Shown: positions 1-10,902, counted from the first letter of the stretch. The stretch is 64,000 nt of DNA from Alteromonas naphthalenivorans (GCF_000213655.1 NC_015554.1:930001-994000), one strand, 5' to 3'. The notes: generated by a model from the sequence alone, not told the origin. Translations and numbers: made by a program.

Positions 1-1108
1 GTTTGTTGTTGCAAATAAAGTCGACGGCATTGATGGCGATAGCGAAAGCGCTGACTTTTACGCGCTGGGCTTAGGCACGGTTAAGCAAATCGCCGCGGCT
101 CATGGACGTGGTGTAAGCCAGTTACTTCAAGATGCTCTAGTGCCACTTGAAGCGTCTTTTCCTGACATGCGTATTGTTGAAGAAGTTCAAGAAGAAGAGA
201 TTGATGCTGAAGAACAGCTTAAGCGTCTCCAAGAACAGCCTATCAAGCTGGCCATTGTTGGAAAGCCTAACGTAGGTAAGTCTACGTTAACGAATCGTAT
301 TTTAGGTGAAGAACGGGTTGTTGTTTTTGACCTTCCAGGTACGACCCGCGATAGCGTCTTCATTCCAATGGAACGTGACGAGCGTGAATATATTCTTATC
401 GATACCGCTGGGGTTCGTAAACGCAGAAAAGTGAATGAGGCGGTTGAAAAATTCTCTATCGTTAAAACGTTGCAAGCGATTGATGAAGCGAACGTTGTAC
501 TGATGATTATTGATGCCCGAGAGGGCATTACCGACCAAGACTTAAGCTTACTCGGCTTTGTGTTAAATTCAGGTCGCTCTCTGGTTATTGCCGTGAATAA
601 GTGGGATGGGTTGAGCACAGATATTAAAAACGATATCAAACGAGAACTCGATCGCCGTCTTGGTTTTATCGACTTTGCACGTCTGCACTTTATTTCTGCA
701 ATGCACGGCACCGGTGTAGGTAACTTATTCGAATCTGTACAAGAAGCTTACCTAAGTGCCACTAAGCGTATTAATACTTCCATGCTTACCCAAATTATGG
801 AAATGGCTCAAGATGACCATCAGCCGCCGCTAGTTCGTGGTCGTCGTGTTAAAATGAAATATGCACATGCTGGTGGTTATAACCCGCCTGTTATTGTTAT
901 TCACGGAAACCAAGTTGATGATTTACCTACGTCGTACAAGCGCTTCTTGATGAACTACTTCCGTAAAGCGCTTCAGGTGATGGGCACGCCTATACGCATC
1001 GAATTTAGGGAAGGGGCTAACCCGTTTGAAGGCAAAAAGAACAAGCTTACGCTTACTCAAGAACGTAAACGTAAGCGTTTACTGTCTTATCATAGTAACA
1101 AAAAGTAA
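1..1108 (+). CDS. der: Ribosome-associated GTPase Der (EngA), 3' part
   Basis: Der is a double GTPase needed for maturation of the 50S ribosomal subunit. The gene is cut by the window edge; the open frame runs from base 2, well before the first in-window ATG at 140. The first visible residues, VVANKVDG, are the G4 motif (NKxD) of the first GTPase domain. The second domain is complete: P-loop GKPNVGKS, switch II DTAG and G4 NKWD, followed by the KH-like C-terminal domain that binds rRNA and a basic tail ending near [13 protein letters not shown]. The acidic stretch between the two domains ([13 protein letters not shown]) is the usual linker. A strong hairpin with a T-run follows the gene at 1193-1228. 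The identification is secure; only the start is missing. Confidence 0.97.
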   Translation, partial: FVVANKVDGIDGDSESADFYALGLGTVKQIAAAHGRGVSQLLQDALVPLEASFPDMRIVEEVQEEEIDAEEQLKRLQEQPIKLAIVGKPNVGKSTLTNRILGEERVVVFDLPGTTRDSVFIPMERDEREYILIDTAGVRKRRKVNEAVEKFSIVKTLQAIDEANVVLMIIDAREGITDQDLSLLGFVLNSGRSLVIAVNKWDGLSTDIKNDIKRELDRRLGFIDFARLHFISAMHGTGVGNLFESVQEAYLSATKRINTSMLTQIMEMAQDDHQPPLVRGRRVKMKYAHAGGYNPPVIVIHGNQVDDLPTSYKRFLMNYFRKALQVMGTPIRIEFREGANPFEGKKNKLTLTQERKRKRLLSYHSNKK

Positions 1109-1192
1109 CACTTAATCGGAAAAAGCTTGGTAACTAAGCGTTTTTGGGCAATGGCGATATGCAGGTTTGAAACGTTATTATTCCAAACATAT

Positions 1193-1228
1193 AAAAAGGT
1201 CGGCGCTATTATTAGCGCCGACCTTTTT
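1193..1228. terminator. Bidirectional rho-independent terminator between der and the 1261-2463 gene
   Basis: AAAAAGGTCGGCGCT and AGCGCCGACCTTTTT form a 15-bp perfect stem around a six-base ATTATT loop. Both strands have a T-run after the stem, so it can end der (rightward) and the convergent leftward unit. Confidence 0.9.
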
Positions 1229-1260
1229 GGTTTTATGTGGGGTGTGCTTCACGCGTTTAT

Positions 1261-2463
1261 TTACTTGAGCATGGCGCGAACTTGCTGCATAAGCATAGAT
1301 TCTTCTGGCACTGTGATATGTGCAATGAGTTCGTGGGCTAAGTTGTCAGAGAAGTCACTAGGGAAGGTGGTAGCCACTTTCACTATCTTATCTTTGCGCG
1401 TAAATACATAGGTTGTCGCGAAAATAGGATCGTCTACTGCTGACTCAGCTTTAAGCGCTAAGCGCCACCCATTGGCAAAACCTACTACATTAAAAGGGGA
1501 TATCGGCCGGGCTTGAGACAAGGTTAAATTACGCGCGTGGGCAACGTGGTCAGCTTTGTTCCAATCTTCGTCTAATTGTTGGTGAAGCAAAGCGTCGGTG
1601 CGGGCTGAGTTTTCAGTATTAGCAGTGCTGGCCGTTTCGCTTTGATTACTTAGCGTATTTGTGTCGAGTTTAGCCAATATGGGATAAACCGTTACATCAA
1701 CTAACGCATCTTCAAAGAAAGGGTGGGTATACCTGGTAATTGAGCCTTTGAAGGGGTCGGGGTACAGCTGAGTATCAAGTCTGGTGAAATCACCTAAAGA
1801 CTCAGGTACGCTTAAATGGTTGCCGTAGTCGCTCGCGTTTAGCGCATGATATAAAAAACTTGGGGTTAACAGGCCGTTTTCGGTAGCATGTTTATACCAC
1901 GATAGTAGCGGTTCTATGGCTTTATTTGTTGCCGTTTCATTGCTATTTACTTGACTGCTAATAACCAAAGAATCAATCTCTATTCCTCGCCATTGCAGTG
2001 TTAATTCAGTGAAGTGTTTCTCTTCGTTTAGTTCTTCGTCTAGCTCTTCAAGTAGCGCCTCACTTAGCGCTCTACTCATAGTGGAAGTTTCATCTTGCTT
2101 AGCCACGTTAGCAATAAGTAATTCGTAGTCTGAGTCATTGCCAAAAGGCTTAATCTCAGTGAACCAAGATTTTGCTATCAGTGTAGAGATAAATGCTTCT
2201 GGGGTAATGGTATCTTCAATACACGCCTGATTAGGCTCTGTATCGCCACAGGCATCCAAAAGGGTTTCACTGGGGTAAGTAGAAAACACCGCCAGAGAAA
2301 TTGCGATTGCAGGAACTTCAGGCGCAGGTGCCGATAAAGATGACGGTTCAGGCAACACCGGTAGCTCAGATAATACTGCTTGTTGTTGACCATGAACTGC
2401 TGGTGCGCATAAAGAGGCTAGCGCAAGTAGCAACCAGCCCGAACGCGAAAAAATAGGAAACAA
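1261..2463 (-). CDS. Uncharacterised secreted protein downstream of xseA
   Basis: I do not recognise this 400-residue protein. It starts with a clear signal peptide (basic MFPIFSR, hydrophobic LLLALASL, likely cleavage near AVHG/QQ), so it is probably periplasmic. The Cys of SLCAP does not sit in a proper lipobox, so a lipoprotein is unlikely. Two further cysteines (LLDACGD and NQACIED) could form a disulfide. The middle is rich in Glu, Asp, Ser and Thr (about residues 270-295 look like a low-complexity linker). The C-terminal third, from about SPFNVVGF to the end, looks like a compact folded domain. It begins 10 bp after the xseA stop on the same strand, so it is probably co-transcribed with xseA, but nothing ties it to DNA repair. 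Codon use looks like that of its neighbours. Confidence 0.8.
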   Translation of the reverse strand: MFPIFSRSGWLLLALASLCAPAVHGQQQAVLSELPVLPEPSSLSAPAPEVPAIAISLAVFSTYPSETLLDACGDTEPNQACIEDTITPEAFISTLIAKSWFTEIKPFGNDSDYELLIANVAKQDETSTMSRALSEALLEELDEELNEEKHFTELTLQWRGIEIDSLVISSQVNSNETATNKAIEPLLSWYKHATENGLLTPSFLYHALNASDYGNHLSVPESLGDFTRLDTQLYPDPFKGSITRYTHPFFEDALVDVTVYPILAKLDTNTLSNQSETASTANTENSARTDALLHQQLDEDWNKADHVAHARNLTLSQARPISPFNVVGFANGWRLALKAESAVDDPIFATTYVFTRKDKIVKVATTFPSDFSDNLAHELIAHITVPEESMLMQQVRAMLK

Positions 2464-2473
2464 AGGCCAACCT

Positions 2474-3829
2474 TTATTGATGACGACGAATTTCCACTAT
2501 TTTACTGGTTATTTCTCCATCAGTCACTCGAGACATAAGTATATCGTTTTCTTTAACGGTATCTACAGAGGTAACTGCCTTTCCGCTCGACATCGTAATA
2601 CTGTAGCCTCGCGACAATGTAGAAAGCGGACTAACAGACTGCAATAAACCCACTTTTGCAGCAAAAGCTTGTTGTTTACTATTTACTAACTGCTTCATGT
2701 TGTTACATAGCGCTTTATGGGTTTGTATCATGCGCGCTTTAGCTTGATTCACACGCACCGTGGGGTTTTGTCGCGCTAAGCGATTATCGACAGACTCAAA
2801 CCGTTTATTTTCGATAGCGAGTTTATTGTTAATAGCATGGCTTAAACGCAATTGTAGTCTGTCGAGGGCTTGCCACTGATTTTGTATTTTGCTTTGCGGA
2901 TGCACTGACTGCAAACGTTGGTGCTGAAGTTTATGTTGCTGAGCTAAATGACTAAGTTTTTGAAGCATGGCACGGGTTAAGCGCTGCTTATACTGAACTA
3001 AGCTCTCGCTGAGCGCGTTCGTGTCTTGGCTCAATATTTCCGCGGCTGCCGAAGGGGTAGGGGCGCGTAAATCGGCAACAAAATCAGCAATAGTAAAATC
3101 AACTTCATGCCCAACGGCGCTGATTAACGGTAATTGCGACTCGGCAATTTCTCTAGCAAGGTTTTCATTGTTAAAACACCATAAATCTTCTAACGAGCCA
3201 CCACCACGGGTTAGCAAAAGTGCATCTACTTCATTTCGTTGATTCGCAGTGCGAAGGGCGTTAATAAGCTGATTAGGCGCGGTTTCACCTTGCACCATGG
3301 AAGGATAAACAATGACCTCCGTTTGCGGGCTACGGCGTTTCAATACACTAAGTACGTCATGCAGTGCCGCGCCTGTTGATGAGGTTATAACACCAATTCG
3401 ATTAATAACCTCAGGCATGGGGCGCTTGCGGTCAATACTGAACAAACCTTCAGCGTTAAGTTTTGCTTTTAACGCTTCATAGGCTTGCTGCAGGGCACCT
3501 TCGCCGTCGCTCTCCATATGCTCTATCACAAGCTGGTAGTCGCCACGGGCTTCGTAAATACCTACAGATGCCCTTACGAGCACTTTATCGCCTTCTTTAG
3601 GGCGCTGTTTCACACCACGATTCGTATTTTTAAACATGGCAGCGCGCACTTGTGCCTTGTTATCTTTTAGTGTGAAGTACCAATGACCGGAAGCGGCACT
3701 CACAAAATTAGATATTTCAGCGGATAACCATATGAGTCCTACCTCGCTTTCAAGCACGGTACGAGCGAGCCGATTTAGCTTAGTAACTGTTAAAATTTGT
3801 CGCGATGTAGAGGGTGAAGATGTAAACAT
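2474..3829 (-). CDS. xseA: Exodeoxyribonuclease VII large subunit
   Basis: XseA is the catalytic subunit of exonuclease VII, which degrades single-stranded DNA from both ends and works in mismatch repair and recombination with the small subunit XseB (not in this window). At 451 residues it is normal length. The N-terminal OB-fold (residues about 10-105, with WLSAEISNF and GHWYFTLKD) binds ssDNA. The catalytic region has the conserved RGGGSLEDLWCFN, SAVGHEVDFT and DLRAPTPSAAAE motifs. A long helical, probably coiled-coil segment follows (about 270-410), and the C-terminal LSRGYSI motif is present. The gene is divergent from guaB, a common gammaproteobacterial arrangement, with about 100 bp between the two starts. 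Confidence 0.97.
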   Translation of the reverse strand: MFTSSPSTSRQILTVTKLNRLARTVLESEVGLIWLSAEISNFVSAASGHWYFTLKDNKAQVRAAMFKNTNRGVKQRPKEGDKVLVRASVGIYEARGDYQLVIEHMESDGEGALQQAYEALKAKLNAEGLFSIDRKRPMPEVINRIGVITSSTGAALHDVLSVLKRRSPQTEVIVYPSMVQGETAPNQLINALRTANQRNEVDALLLTRGGGSLEDLWCFNNENLAREIAESQLPLISAVGHEVDFTIADFVADLRAPTPSAAAEILSQDTNALSESLVQYKQRLTRAMLQKLSHLAQQHKLQHQRLQSVHPQSKIQNQWQALDRLQLRLSHAINNKLAIENKRFESVDNRLARQNPTVRVNQAKARMIQTHKALCNNMKQLVNSKQQAFAAKVGLLQSVSPLSTLSRGYSITMSSGKAVTSVDTVKENDILMSRVTDGEITSKIVEIRRHQ

Positions 3830-3861
3830 AAGAAAAAATCGTCTGGTTTAATAAAATAGAG

Positions 3862-3890
3862 TTTACCTGAAATCTAAAAAACACTACAAT
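3862..3890 (+). promoter_or_regulatory. Sigma-70 promoter of guaB
   Basis: A -35 box TTTACC (3862-3867) and a -10 box TACAAT (3885-3890) are 17 bp apart, 40 bp before the guaB ATG. It lies in the xseA-guaB divergent region. GC-rich bases (GCGCCGC) follow the -10, as is common in growth-rate and stringently controlled promoters. Predicted from sequence only. Confidence 0.6.
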
Positions 3891-3929
3891 TGCGCCGCAA
3901 TTAACCCTCAACTGAATAGGTGTTGTTGC

Positions 3930-5399
3930 ATGCTACGAATCATCCAAGAAGCCCTGACGTTCGACGATGTGTTGCTGGTTCCCGGCCACTCGACAGTTCT
4001 TCCTCATACTGCCAAACTTCAAACTCGTCTAACTCGTGGTGTCACGTTAAATATCCCTATGGTATCTGCGGCGATGGACACCGTCTCTGAAGCACGCCTA
4101 GCGATTGCACTTGCTCAAGAGGGCGGCATCGGCTTTATTCACAAAAACATGGAACCTGCGCAACAGGCAAAGCATGTTCGTGAAGTGAAAAAGTACGAAA
4201 GTGGTGTGGTTTCTGACCCCGTTACGGTTGCTAAAGATGCCACTATCGGCGAAGTTATTACCCTTTCTAAGCGTCTAGGTTACTCTGGTTTTCCGGTAAC
4301 CGATCATCAAAATAATTTAATTGGTATCGTGACTGGTCGAGATTTACGTTTCGAAAAGCGCCTAGAACTACCAATCAGTAATGTGATGACGGGTAAAGAC
4401 GACCTTGTTACTGTTAAAGAAGGTGCAAGTTCAGACCAAGTACTCGATCTTATGCATGAACACCGCATTGAAAAAATTCTTGTGGTTGATGATGCGTTCA
4501 AGCTTACTGGTCTTATTACAGTTAAAGATTTCCAAAAAGCAGAAAATAAACCGAATGCCTGTAAAGATTCATTGGGTCGATTACGTGTTGGTGCAGCAGT
4601 TAGCGTTGGGCCAGGTACTGATGAGCGTATTCAACTTTTAGTTGAAGCCGGTGTAGATGTTTTACTTATCGATACCTCTCATGGTCATTCACAAGGTGTT
4701 ATTGACCGCGTTAAGAAAGTGCGCAGTGATTATCCTGATGTCCAAATTATTGCCGGTAACGTAGCAACAGGTGATGGTGCAAAAGCACTGGCCGATGCAG
4801 GCGTTGATGCAGTTAAAGTTGGTATAGGCCCAGGTTCAATTTGTACTACTCGTATAGTGACCGGTTGTGGTGTACCACAAATTACTGCGGTATCTGATGC
4901 GGTAGATGCACTTGCAGGTACAGACATTCCGGTTATTGCCGATGGCGGTATTCGATTCTCTGGTGATATCGCGAAAGCGCTTGCTGCTGGCGCAAGCTGC
5001 GTAATGGTAGGTAGCATGTTAGCGGGAACAGAAGAAGCGCCAGGTGAAGTTGAACTTTACCAAGGTCGTTACTTTAAATCGTATCGCGGTATGGGATCGC
5101 TTGGTGCAATGAACCAAAACCACGGTTCATCTGACCGTTATTTTCAAGAATCAAATAATGCAGAAAAGCTTGTACCTGAAGGTATTGAAGGTCGCGTAGC
5201 CTATAAAGGGCCTATTGCGAATATCATCCATCAGCAAATGGGCGGGCTACGCTCAGCCATGGGGCTTACCGGCTGTGGCAGTATTGACGAGCTTCGCACA
5301 AAAGCGCAGTTTGTTCGTGTTACCTCTGCAGGTATGGGCGAGTCACACGTCCATGATGTTAGCATTACTAAAGAAGCGCCGAACTACCGTTTAGGCTAG
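3930..5399 (+). CDS. guaB: Inosine-5'-monophosphate dehydrogenase
   Basis: GuaB oxidises IMP to XMP with NAD+, the first step committed to GMP. Its 489 residues match the family length. The (beta/alpha)8 barrel is interrupted by a pair of CBS domains (about residues 95-205, including the GYSGFPVTD and [11 protein letters not shown] regions). The active-site loop GPGSICTTR carries the catalytic Cys. The GGIRFSGD phosphate-binding region and the mobile flap ([17 protein letters not shown]) are present. guaA follows 95 bp downstream on the same strand, so the pair makes GMP from IMP and is probably one transcript. The start [16 protein letters not shown] is typical of the family. Confidence 0.99.
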   Translation: MLRIIQEALTFDDVLLVPGHSTVLPHTAKLQTRLTRGVTLNIPMVSAAMDTVSEARLAIALAQEGGIGFIHKNMEPAQQAKHVREVKKYESGVVSDPVTVAKDATIGEVITLSKRLGYSGFPVTDHQNNLIGIVTGRDLRFEKRLELPISNVMTGKDDLVTVKEGASSDQVLDLMHEHRIEKILVVDDAFKLTGLITVKDFQKAENKPNACKDSLGRLRVGAAVSVGPGTDERIQLLVEAGVDVLLIDTSHGHSQGVIDRVKKVRSDYPDVQIIAGNVATGDGAKALADAGVDAVKVGIGPGSICTTRIVTGCGVPQITAVSDAVDALAGTDIPVIADGGIRFSGDIAKALAAGASCVMVGSMLAGTEEAPGEVELYQGRYFKSYRGMGSLGAMNQNHGSSDRYFQESNNAEKLVPEGIEGRVAYKGPIANIIHQQMGGLRSAMGLTGCGSIDELRTKAQFVRVTSAGMGESHVHDVSITKEAPNYRLG

Positions 5400-5494
5400 A
5401 TTCGCGACGAGTTATTATCATATATAGCGCATTAAGAGGCGGGTAGTTTTCCGCCTTACTGCCGCCTTCGTTCTATTATAAAACGGGTAAAAAC

Positions 5495-7072
5495 ATGACC
5501 ACAAATATCCACGACCAACGCATTCTTATTTTAGATTTTGGTTCACAGTATACGCAGCTTATCGCACGTCGTGTACGTGAAATAGGCGTTTATTGTGAGC
5601 TTTGGGCTTGGGACGTGACCGAAGAACAAATTCGAGAATTTAACCCCGATGGTATCATTTTATCTGGCGGTCCTGAGTCAGTGCCTGAGGAAAACTCTCC
5701 ACGCGCCCCGGAATATGTATTCGAAGCTGGTGTGCCTGTTTTTGGTATTTGTTACGGCATGCAAACCATGGCAGCGCAACTGGGTGGTGGTGTTTTAGGC
5801 TCAGACAAGCGAGAGTTTGGTTATGCGCAAGTAGAAATTATTAAACCAACGTCTTTACTTAGCCATATTGAAGACAGTATTGGCGAGAATGGTAATGCAT
5901 TGCTCGACGTGTGGATGAGTCATGGTGACAAGGTATCTGCGGTTCCTGAGGGATTTGAAACCATCGCGCAAACAGCATCCTGCCCCCATGCTGCTATGTA
6001 TAACGAAGAAAAGCAATTTTATGGCGTTCAGTTTCACCCTGAAGTTACTCATACTAAACAGGGCATGCGTTTACTAAGTCATTTTGTTTTAGATGTGTGT
6101 AAGTGCGAAAAACTATGGACTGCTGATGCCATTATCGAAGATGCCATTACGCGTATCCAGAAGAAGGTAGGCGACGATCGCGTTATTCTGGGTTTATCGG
6201 GTGGTGTCGATTCATCGGTTACTGCCATGCTGCTTCATCGTGCTATCGGTGAGAACCTTACCTGTGTGTTTGTAGACAATGGTTTGCTTCGCTTAAACGA
6301 AGCTGACCAAGTGATGGAAATGTTTGGTGACCATTTTGGTCTCAATATTATCCGTGTTGACGCAGAAGAGCGCTTCTTAGGACGCTTAAAGGATATTGAA
6401 GATCCAGAGCTTAAGCGTAAAGCCATTGGTAATGAATTTGTCCGAGTATTCGACGAAGAAGCTGGAAAGCTGGCCAATGCGAAATGGCTAGCGCAGGGCA
6501 CTATCTATCCTGATGTTATTGAATCAGCCGGTTCAGCAACAGGTAAAGCCCACGTGATTAAGTCTCACCATAATGTTGGTGGCTTGCCAGAAGATATGGC
6601 GCTAGGTTTGGTTGAGCCATTACGTGAATTGTTTAAAGATGAAGTACGCAAAATCGGTCTTGAACTCGGTTTACCGTACGACATGCTTTATCGCCACCCA
6701 TTCCCAGGGCCTGGTTTAGGTGTACGTGTGCTTGGTGAAGTGAAAAAAGAGTATTGTGATTTACTACGCCGCGCAGACGCTATTTTCATTGAAGAATTAT
6801 ATAACGCCGATTTATATCAGAAAGTGAGCCAAGCTTTTACCGTGTTTTTGCCTGTACGCTCTGTGGGCGTTATGGGTGATGCCCGTAAATACGATTGGGT
6901 TGTATCACTACGCGCGGTAGAAACTATCGACTTTATGACGGCACATTGGGCGCACTTACCATACGACTTCTTAGGTAAAGTATCGAATCGTATTATTAAT
7001 GAAATTGATGGTATTTCCCGCGTCGTTTACGACATATCAGGTAAACCCCCAGCTACGATTGAGTGGGAATAA
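5495..7072 (+). CDS. guaA: GMP synthase (glutamine-hydrolysing)
   Basis: GuaA aminates XMP to GMP using glutamine and ATP. The 525-residue protein has three parts: a class I glutamine amidotransferase domain with the catalytic Cys86 (GICYGMQ), His181 and Glu183 (FHPEV); an ATP-pyrophosphatase domain with the PP-loop SGGVDS at 235-240; and the C-terminal dimerisation domain ending with the usual PPATIEWE. It follows guaB. A 7071-7098 hairpin with a nine-base T-run ends the unit immediately after the stop codon. Confidence 0.99.
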   Translation: MTTNIHDQRILILDFGSQYTQLIARRVREIGVYCELWAWDVTEEQIREFNPDGIILSGGPESVPEENSPRAPEYVFEAGVPVFGICYGMQTMAAQLGGGVLGSDKREFGYAQVEIIKPTSLLSHIEDSIGENGNALLDVWMSHGDKVSAVPEGFETIAQTASCPHAAMYNEEKQFYGVQFHPEVTHTKQGMRLLSHFVLDVCKCEKLWTADAIIEDAITRIQKKVGDDRVILGLSGGVDSSVTAMLLHRAIGENLTCVFVDNGLLRLNEADQVMEMFGDHFGLNIIRVDAEERFLGRLKDIEDPELKRKAIGNEFVRVFDEEAGKLANAKWLAQGTIYPDVIESAGSATGKAHVIKSHHNVGGLPEDMALGLVEPLRELFKDEVRKIGLELGLPYDMLYRHPFPGPGLGVRVLGEVKKEYCDLLRRADAIFIEELYNADLYQKVSQAFTVFLPVRSVGVMGDARKYDWVVSLRAVETIDFMTAHWAHLPYDFLGKVSNRIINEIDGISRVVYDISGKPPATIEWE

Positions 7073-7098
7073 AAAAAGGCCGCAAGGCCTTTTTTTTT
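7071..7098 (+). terminator. Rho-independent terminator of guaBA
   Basis: AAAAAAAGGCC, a GCAA tetraloop, then GGCC and a nine-T run. It begins at the guaA stop codon. Confidence 0.9.
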
Positions 7099-7238
7099 GA
7101 CTATATTTCTTTCGTATAAATACGCATTTAAAGGTGTGTAAAGTTATACGTTACCTGTAATGTTTTTGTCATTTATATATCATTTAATGGCGGCGCTTCA
7201 CGATTTTCGAATTTTTATTAGACTAAAGGTTAACCGCC

Positions 7239-8861
7239 GTGTTCAATTATACCAGTATCAGTCGATTAGTAATTACCCCTGTGCTTGCGAGCTTATGTTT
7301 ATTGGTATTTTTAAACGCCGCATCTATTTATAAATCTTTTTCGCTGTTGAGCAGTTTCGAATCACTAGAGCATACACTTGTTCAGGCAGAACGAGACGTA
7401 AACGCAACGTTAAATACCTTCAAAACCCAGGTTCAGGAGTGGAAAAATACACTGCTGCGAGGGCATGACGACGACGACCGCGAAAAGTACTGGTCTCGCT
7501 TCCAAAAGCGGGAAGCTGAGATAAAGCAGCAATTCAGCCAAATGCTGTCGAACCCTGTAGTGAGTGATAAAGCCAAAGCGGATATTCGAAAGTTCCAAAC
7601 GGCGCACGCCTATATGGCTGAAAAGTATCGAGAAGGCTATGCGGCTTTTATAGCATCGGGTTTAGATCCGAAAGTAGGGGATAGCTACGTTCGCGGTATT
7701 GACCGAGAACCTGCGAAGTTACTAGAAAGTATTGCCGATGAAATAGCACATCAATCTGAGCTAGCCATTACTGATTTGAAAAACGGTACGCGAAGGATGT
7801 TATGGCTGATTTTGCTTGCTGCTATCGCGCTGTCACTGCTATCTGTTACCTATGTAATTAGTCGTCTTCGCACGCAGGTAATTAACCCTACCCGTGAAGT
7901 GGCTGCATGCATTTCTAATCTAGCTACTAGTCAGTACGATTACTCGCTGACGTATTCAAGTGGGCACGAGCTTGGCATTTTGGCTGACTCTGCCAGAGCA
8001 TTACAAAGCAAGTTAAAAGCCTCGGTTACCCAGTTGCATCAAACTGAATCAGAAATGGAGCGCGCTTTTGTTGCCCTTGGCGACGTGGGGCAGTCAATTA
8101 TGGATGGTGCGGTAGAGCAGCGCGATGCTTCACTCTCTTTAGATGCCACCACAGATAAATTAAAAGGTATAGTGCAGAACTTGGTCGCCATTACCGACCA
8201 AGTGGCTGTGGCTACCAAAAATTCAGAGGATAACGTAGCAAGTTGTTATTCAACTTTTGAGCGGGCGAATGCAGGGTTCAAACAACTAGCAAAAACGGTA
8301 ACAGAGTCGAGTGACATTGTCAGCGACCTTCAAAGCCGCAGTAAGAATATTCTTAAAGTGGTTAACGTTATCAATGAGATTGCCGATCAAACCAACTTAT
8401 TGGCTTTGAATGCTGCAATTGAAGCTGCTAGGGCAGGAGAACATGGTAGAGGTTTTGCCGTGGTGGCAGATGAAGTGCGGGCGTTAGCAGCTAAAACACA
8501 GCAATCAACGAAAGAAATAAACGATATTCTTAGTAGCTTTGAAGCAGAAGCCCGTGGAGCCGTTCTGGCCATGGAAGAAGGTAAACAGCTTTCAGACAGC
8601 AATGCGACTGAAGCTGGTACTGCATTGCAAACCTTAAATAACGTGGTTGAGGATATTAAAGAAACGGCGAGTGTAGTGGTTGCCCTTAATGAAGCCGCAG
8701 ACGAACAAGAAGCAGTGTTGTCGCAGGTGGAAAGTATTATTGCGAACGTGGTGGCATCGTCCGACCGCTATCATAAATTGGCACAACGTGATGACATGGC
8801 ACAGTCGATGAAAAGCATGTCAGACAATGTGGAAAAAGTGGTGAACAGTTTAACCCGCTAA
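7239..8861 (+). CDS. Methyl-accepting chemotaxis protein
   Basis: A 540-residue transmembrane chemoreceptor. TM1 is about residues 8-30. A periplasmic, mostly helical sensor of about 150 residues follows, then TM2 (about 187-207), a HAMP-like stretch ([16 protein letters not shown] and following) and a long cytoplasmic coiled coil. The signalling tip (about 378-415) has the near-invariant core [20 protein letters not shown] and [12 protein letters not shown], which bind CheW and CheA. The ligand cannot be told: the sensor is variable, with no PAS or dCache signature that I can see. It lacks the usual C-terminal CheR/CheB tether pentapeptide. GTG start, preceded by AAAGG. It stands alone, with no che genes nearby. 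Confidence 0.93.
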   Translation: MFNYTSISRLVITPVLASLCLLVFLNAASIYKSFSLLSSFESLEHTLVQAERDVNATLNTFKTQVQEWKNTLLRGHDDDDREKYWSRFQKREAEIKQQFSQMLSNPVVSDKAKADIRKFQTAHAYMAEKYREGYAAFIASGLDPKVGDSYVRGIDREPAKLLESIADEIAHQSELAITDLKNGTRRMLWLILLAAIALSLLSVTYVISRLRTQVINPTREVAACISNLATSQYDYSLTYSSGHELGILADSARALQSKLKASVTQLHQTESEMERAFVALGDVGQSIMDGAVEQRDASLSLDATTDKLKGIVQNLVAITDQVAVATKNSEDNVASCYSTFERANAGFKQLAKTVTESSDIVSDLQSRSKNILKVVNVINEIADQTNLLALNAAIEAARAGEHGRGFAVVADEVRALAAKTQQSTKEINDILSSFEAEARGAVLAMEEGKQLSDSNATEAGTALQTLNNVVEDIKETASVVVALNEAADEQEAVLSQVESIIANVVASSDRYHKLAQRDDMAQSMKSMSDNVEKVVNSLTR

Positions 8862-8970
8862 CACATGATATTGCGTATAATGAAACGCAGTTAGTTTAAG
8901 TGCATGCTCCTTTTTCATAAACTCACTGGGGTTTTCGCCGCAAATAAAATAAGGTAGTGACTGAGACGTT

Positions 8971-9867
8971 ATGATCCCATTGGTATTCCATCCTATTTAT
9001 AGCCAACTTAGCCTACCTGAACGCCATCGTTTCCCCATTGATAAATACCAGGGCATTCGAAACGCGTTATCGTCTCACGGTGTTGCTGATAGTGTATTTC
9101 ACACTCCTTCACCGTTAGCGATAACGGAATTAGAGTGTCACTTCGACAAAGACTATGTTCAGCAGTTAACAAGCGGCACGTTAGATAAAAAAGCTATGCG
9201 TCGTATTGGCTTTCCTTGGTCCGATCAACTCATCGAACGCACGCTTACGGCAGTAGCTGGCACCTGTTTAACTGCTGAATTGGCCATAAAACATGGAAAG
9301 GCGTTAAATTTAACCGGAGGCTACCATCATGCTTTTTCAGATTTTGGATCGGGTTTTTGCTTATTTAACGATTTATTTCTTGCGGCGAAAGCCATGCAAA
9401 AATTTAGCGGTATAGACAATGTATTAATTATCGACTTTGATGTCCATCAGGGTGACGGTACCGCTAAGCTTACTCAATACGATAATAGTATTTTCACCGT
9501 GTCAGTTCATGGTGAGAAAAACTTCCCTTATCGAAAGCAGCATTCAAACATCGATATAGGCATGGCGAAGGGCTGTGAAGATGACGAATACTTAAATGCG
9601 GTGCAAGAAACGCTCGCCATGGTTGCTATGCAATTTCAAGCAGATGCCATTATCTATGACGCTGGTGTAGATATTCACATCAATGATGACTTGGGCTTAT
9701 TAAACATCACGACTGAAGGCGTTAGCGCCCGAGACGATATGGCTTTTGCGTTCGCTGAACGTATGGGCATACCCATTGCGGCGGTTATTGGGGGCGGGTA
9801 TCAGCGTGACATAGATGCGTTAGTAGAAGTTCATCTTCAACTTTATAAAGCAGCTGGCGTCATTTAA
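8971..9867 (+). CDS. Histone-deacetylase family (AcuC/AphA-type) zinc hydrolase
   Basis: A 298-residue arginase/deacetylase-fold protein. Bacterial members remove acetyl groups from small amines, polyamines or protein lysines; the substrate here is not known. Active-site parts are visible: the His119-His120 dyad (GGYHHAF), zinc ligands Asp157 and His159 (DFDVHQGDG) and Asp234 (AGVDIH), and the transition-state Tyr277 (GGGYQRD). It is a short single-domain form without a ligase or regulatory extension. It sits 109 bp after the chemoreceptor gene and converges with pldA. Family assignment is firm, the function is not. Confidence 0.93.
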   Translation: MIPLVFHPIYSQLSLPERHRFPIDKYQGIRNALSSHGVADSVFHTPSPLAITELECHFDKDYVQQLTSGTLDKKAMRRIGFPWSDQLIERTLTAVAGTCLTAELAIKHGKALNLTGGYHHAFSDFGSGFCLFNDLFLAAKAMQKFSGIDNVLIIDFDVHQGDGTAKLTQYDNSIFTVSVHGEKNFPYRKQHSNIDIGMAKGCEDDEYLNAVQETLAMVAMQFQADAIIYDAGVDIHINDDLGLLNITTEGVSARDDMAFAFAERMGIPIAAVIGGGYQRDIDALVEVHLQLYKAAGVI

Positions 9868-9869
9868 AC

Positions 9870-9895
9870 AAGAGGCCTATCAAGTAGGGCCTCTT
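9870..9895. terminator. Probable bidirectional terminator between the deacetylase gene and pldA
   Basis: An 8-bp stem AAGAGGCC/GGCCTCTT with a 10-base loop lies between two convergent genes. The T-runs are short on both strands, so termination strength is uncertain. Confidence 0.5.
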
Positions 9896-9907
9896 ATTAA
9901 AAACTGC

Positions 9908-10852
9908 TTATAGGAAAAGTAGCTGAAAGCCTAGTCCTACTCGTTCTTGAGAGCGGTTGTAATCAATGAGCGAGTCGCCGTAGCCGTTAAAATATTGAAA
10001 CAATAATTCATAACGGTCGGTAAGCGGATAGGTTAAATCAAGCTGAATGCTACCTCGGTTATTCCCTAAGTTAAGGTTATTTCGAAGCAATGCCATCACT
10101 TTGAAATTGCCAAGCTTACGCCCATAACCGAATTCCATACGACCATAATAGTTTTCGATATCTGGATTATCATCACCGGTAGGATCAAGCGGGTCTGCTT
10201 TGTCGTCTTCAGGAATACGATACCAGGTTTTTAAATAATAAATATCGTCTTGGTCACTAAACACAACAGAGGCGAAAATACGGTTCCAACTTCTAGAACT
10301 AAGGCCACTCTGTCCGTTAGACGTATGGTTAAACCCTAATTGAAAGGTATTAAATTTATACCCTAAAACAGAGTAGTCTGCCGTTTCTTGCCAAAATATC
10401 TCTGGTTCGTAATTAGTTTCTCTAAAGGGTTTTGACACTTCGCTATTATATAACTGCCAAAATGAGGTGAGGGTAAAACCGAGGTAAATACCATCAAATC
10501 CAGTGTCTTCCAAATAAAGAGGCAGCTTTACACTAACCTGGAACTTGGCTTCTTTTTTATCAACATTTTCTTCTGTGAGCTCTTCATTTCCGTTCGAATT
10601 TGGATTGGTAATGTAACTCATAGGAAGTAAATAGTTTTGTCTATGCTGGGTAATAGCAAAAACGTTATCAATTGCTTCCTTATCACCTTCCATACGATTA
10701 TCGAGCGCACTTTCTGTTGTGGTATCTCGTTTAATGATATCAATAACTTCAATATCACTCTCTTGTTCATCTTGCGCGCTTTCTTGGGCAAGCGCATTTA
10801 TGCTGCACAGACTGACTGCAGCCAATATTAAAAATGGCTTAAACACTGACAC
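9908..10852 (-). CDS. pldA: Outer membrane phospholipase A
   Basis: PldA (OMPLA) is a calcium-dependent outer-membrane beta-barrel that hydrolyses phospholipids misplaced in the outer leaflet. The protein has 314 residues. The signal peptide ends at NALAQ/E. An acidic N-terminal stretch of about 60 residues precedes the barrel. The catalytic triad is readable as His176, Ser178 and Asn190 in NHTSNGQSG..SRSWNR; the 14-residue His-to-Asn spacing equals that of E. coli OMPLA (His142, Ser144, Asn156). It ends with the aromatic residue expected for barrel insertion (GLGFQLLFL). GTG start with GGAG upstream; a second in-frame GTG lies two codons downstream. Confidence 0.95.
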   Translation of the reverse strand: MSVFKPFLILAAVSLCSINALAQESAQDEQESDIEVIDIIKRDTTTESALDNRMEGDKEAIDNVFAITQHRQNYLLPMSYITNPNSNGNEELTEENVDKKEAKFQVSVKLPLYLEDTGFDGIYLGFTLTSFWQLYNSEVSKPFRETNYEPEIFWQETADYSVLGYKFNTFQLGFNHTSNGQSGLSSRSWNRIFASVVFSDQDDIYYLKTWYRIPEDDKADPLDPTGDDNPDIENYYGRMEFGYGRKLGNFKVMALLRNNLNLGNNRGSIQLDLTYPLTDRYELLFQYFNGYGDSLIDYNRSQERVGLGFQLLFL

Positions 10853-10902
10853 TGGTGGTGTTCTCCGTTAGGTAAGTCGTTGTTGTTTTTTGCTAATTTA
10901 TT

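Noticed and set aside
187..711. 174-residue minus-strand frame inside der
   Set aside because: It lies wholly opposite a well-conserved GTPase domain, and its composition (Ser, Arg, Ile rich) is that of a shadow frame.
1127..1411. 94-residue plus-strand frame after der
   Set aside because: It runs through the terminator hairpin and then over the 3' end of the opposite gene; no ribosome binding site and no family likeness.
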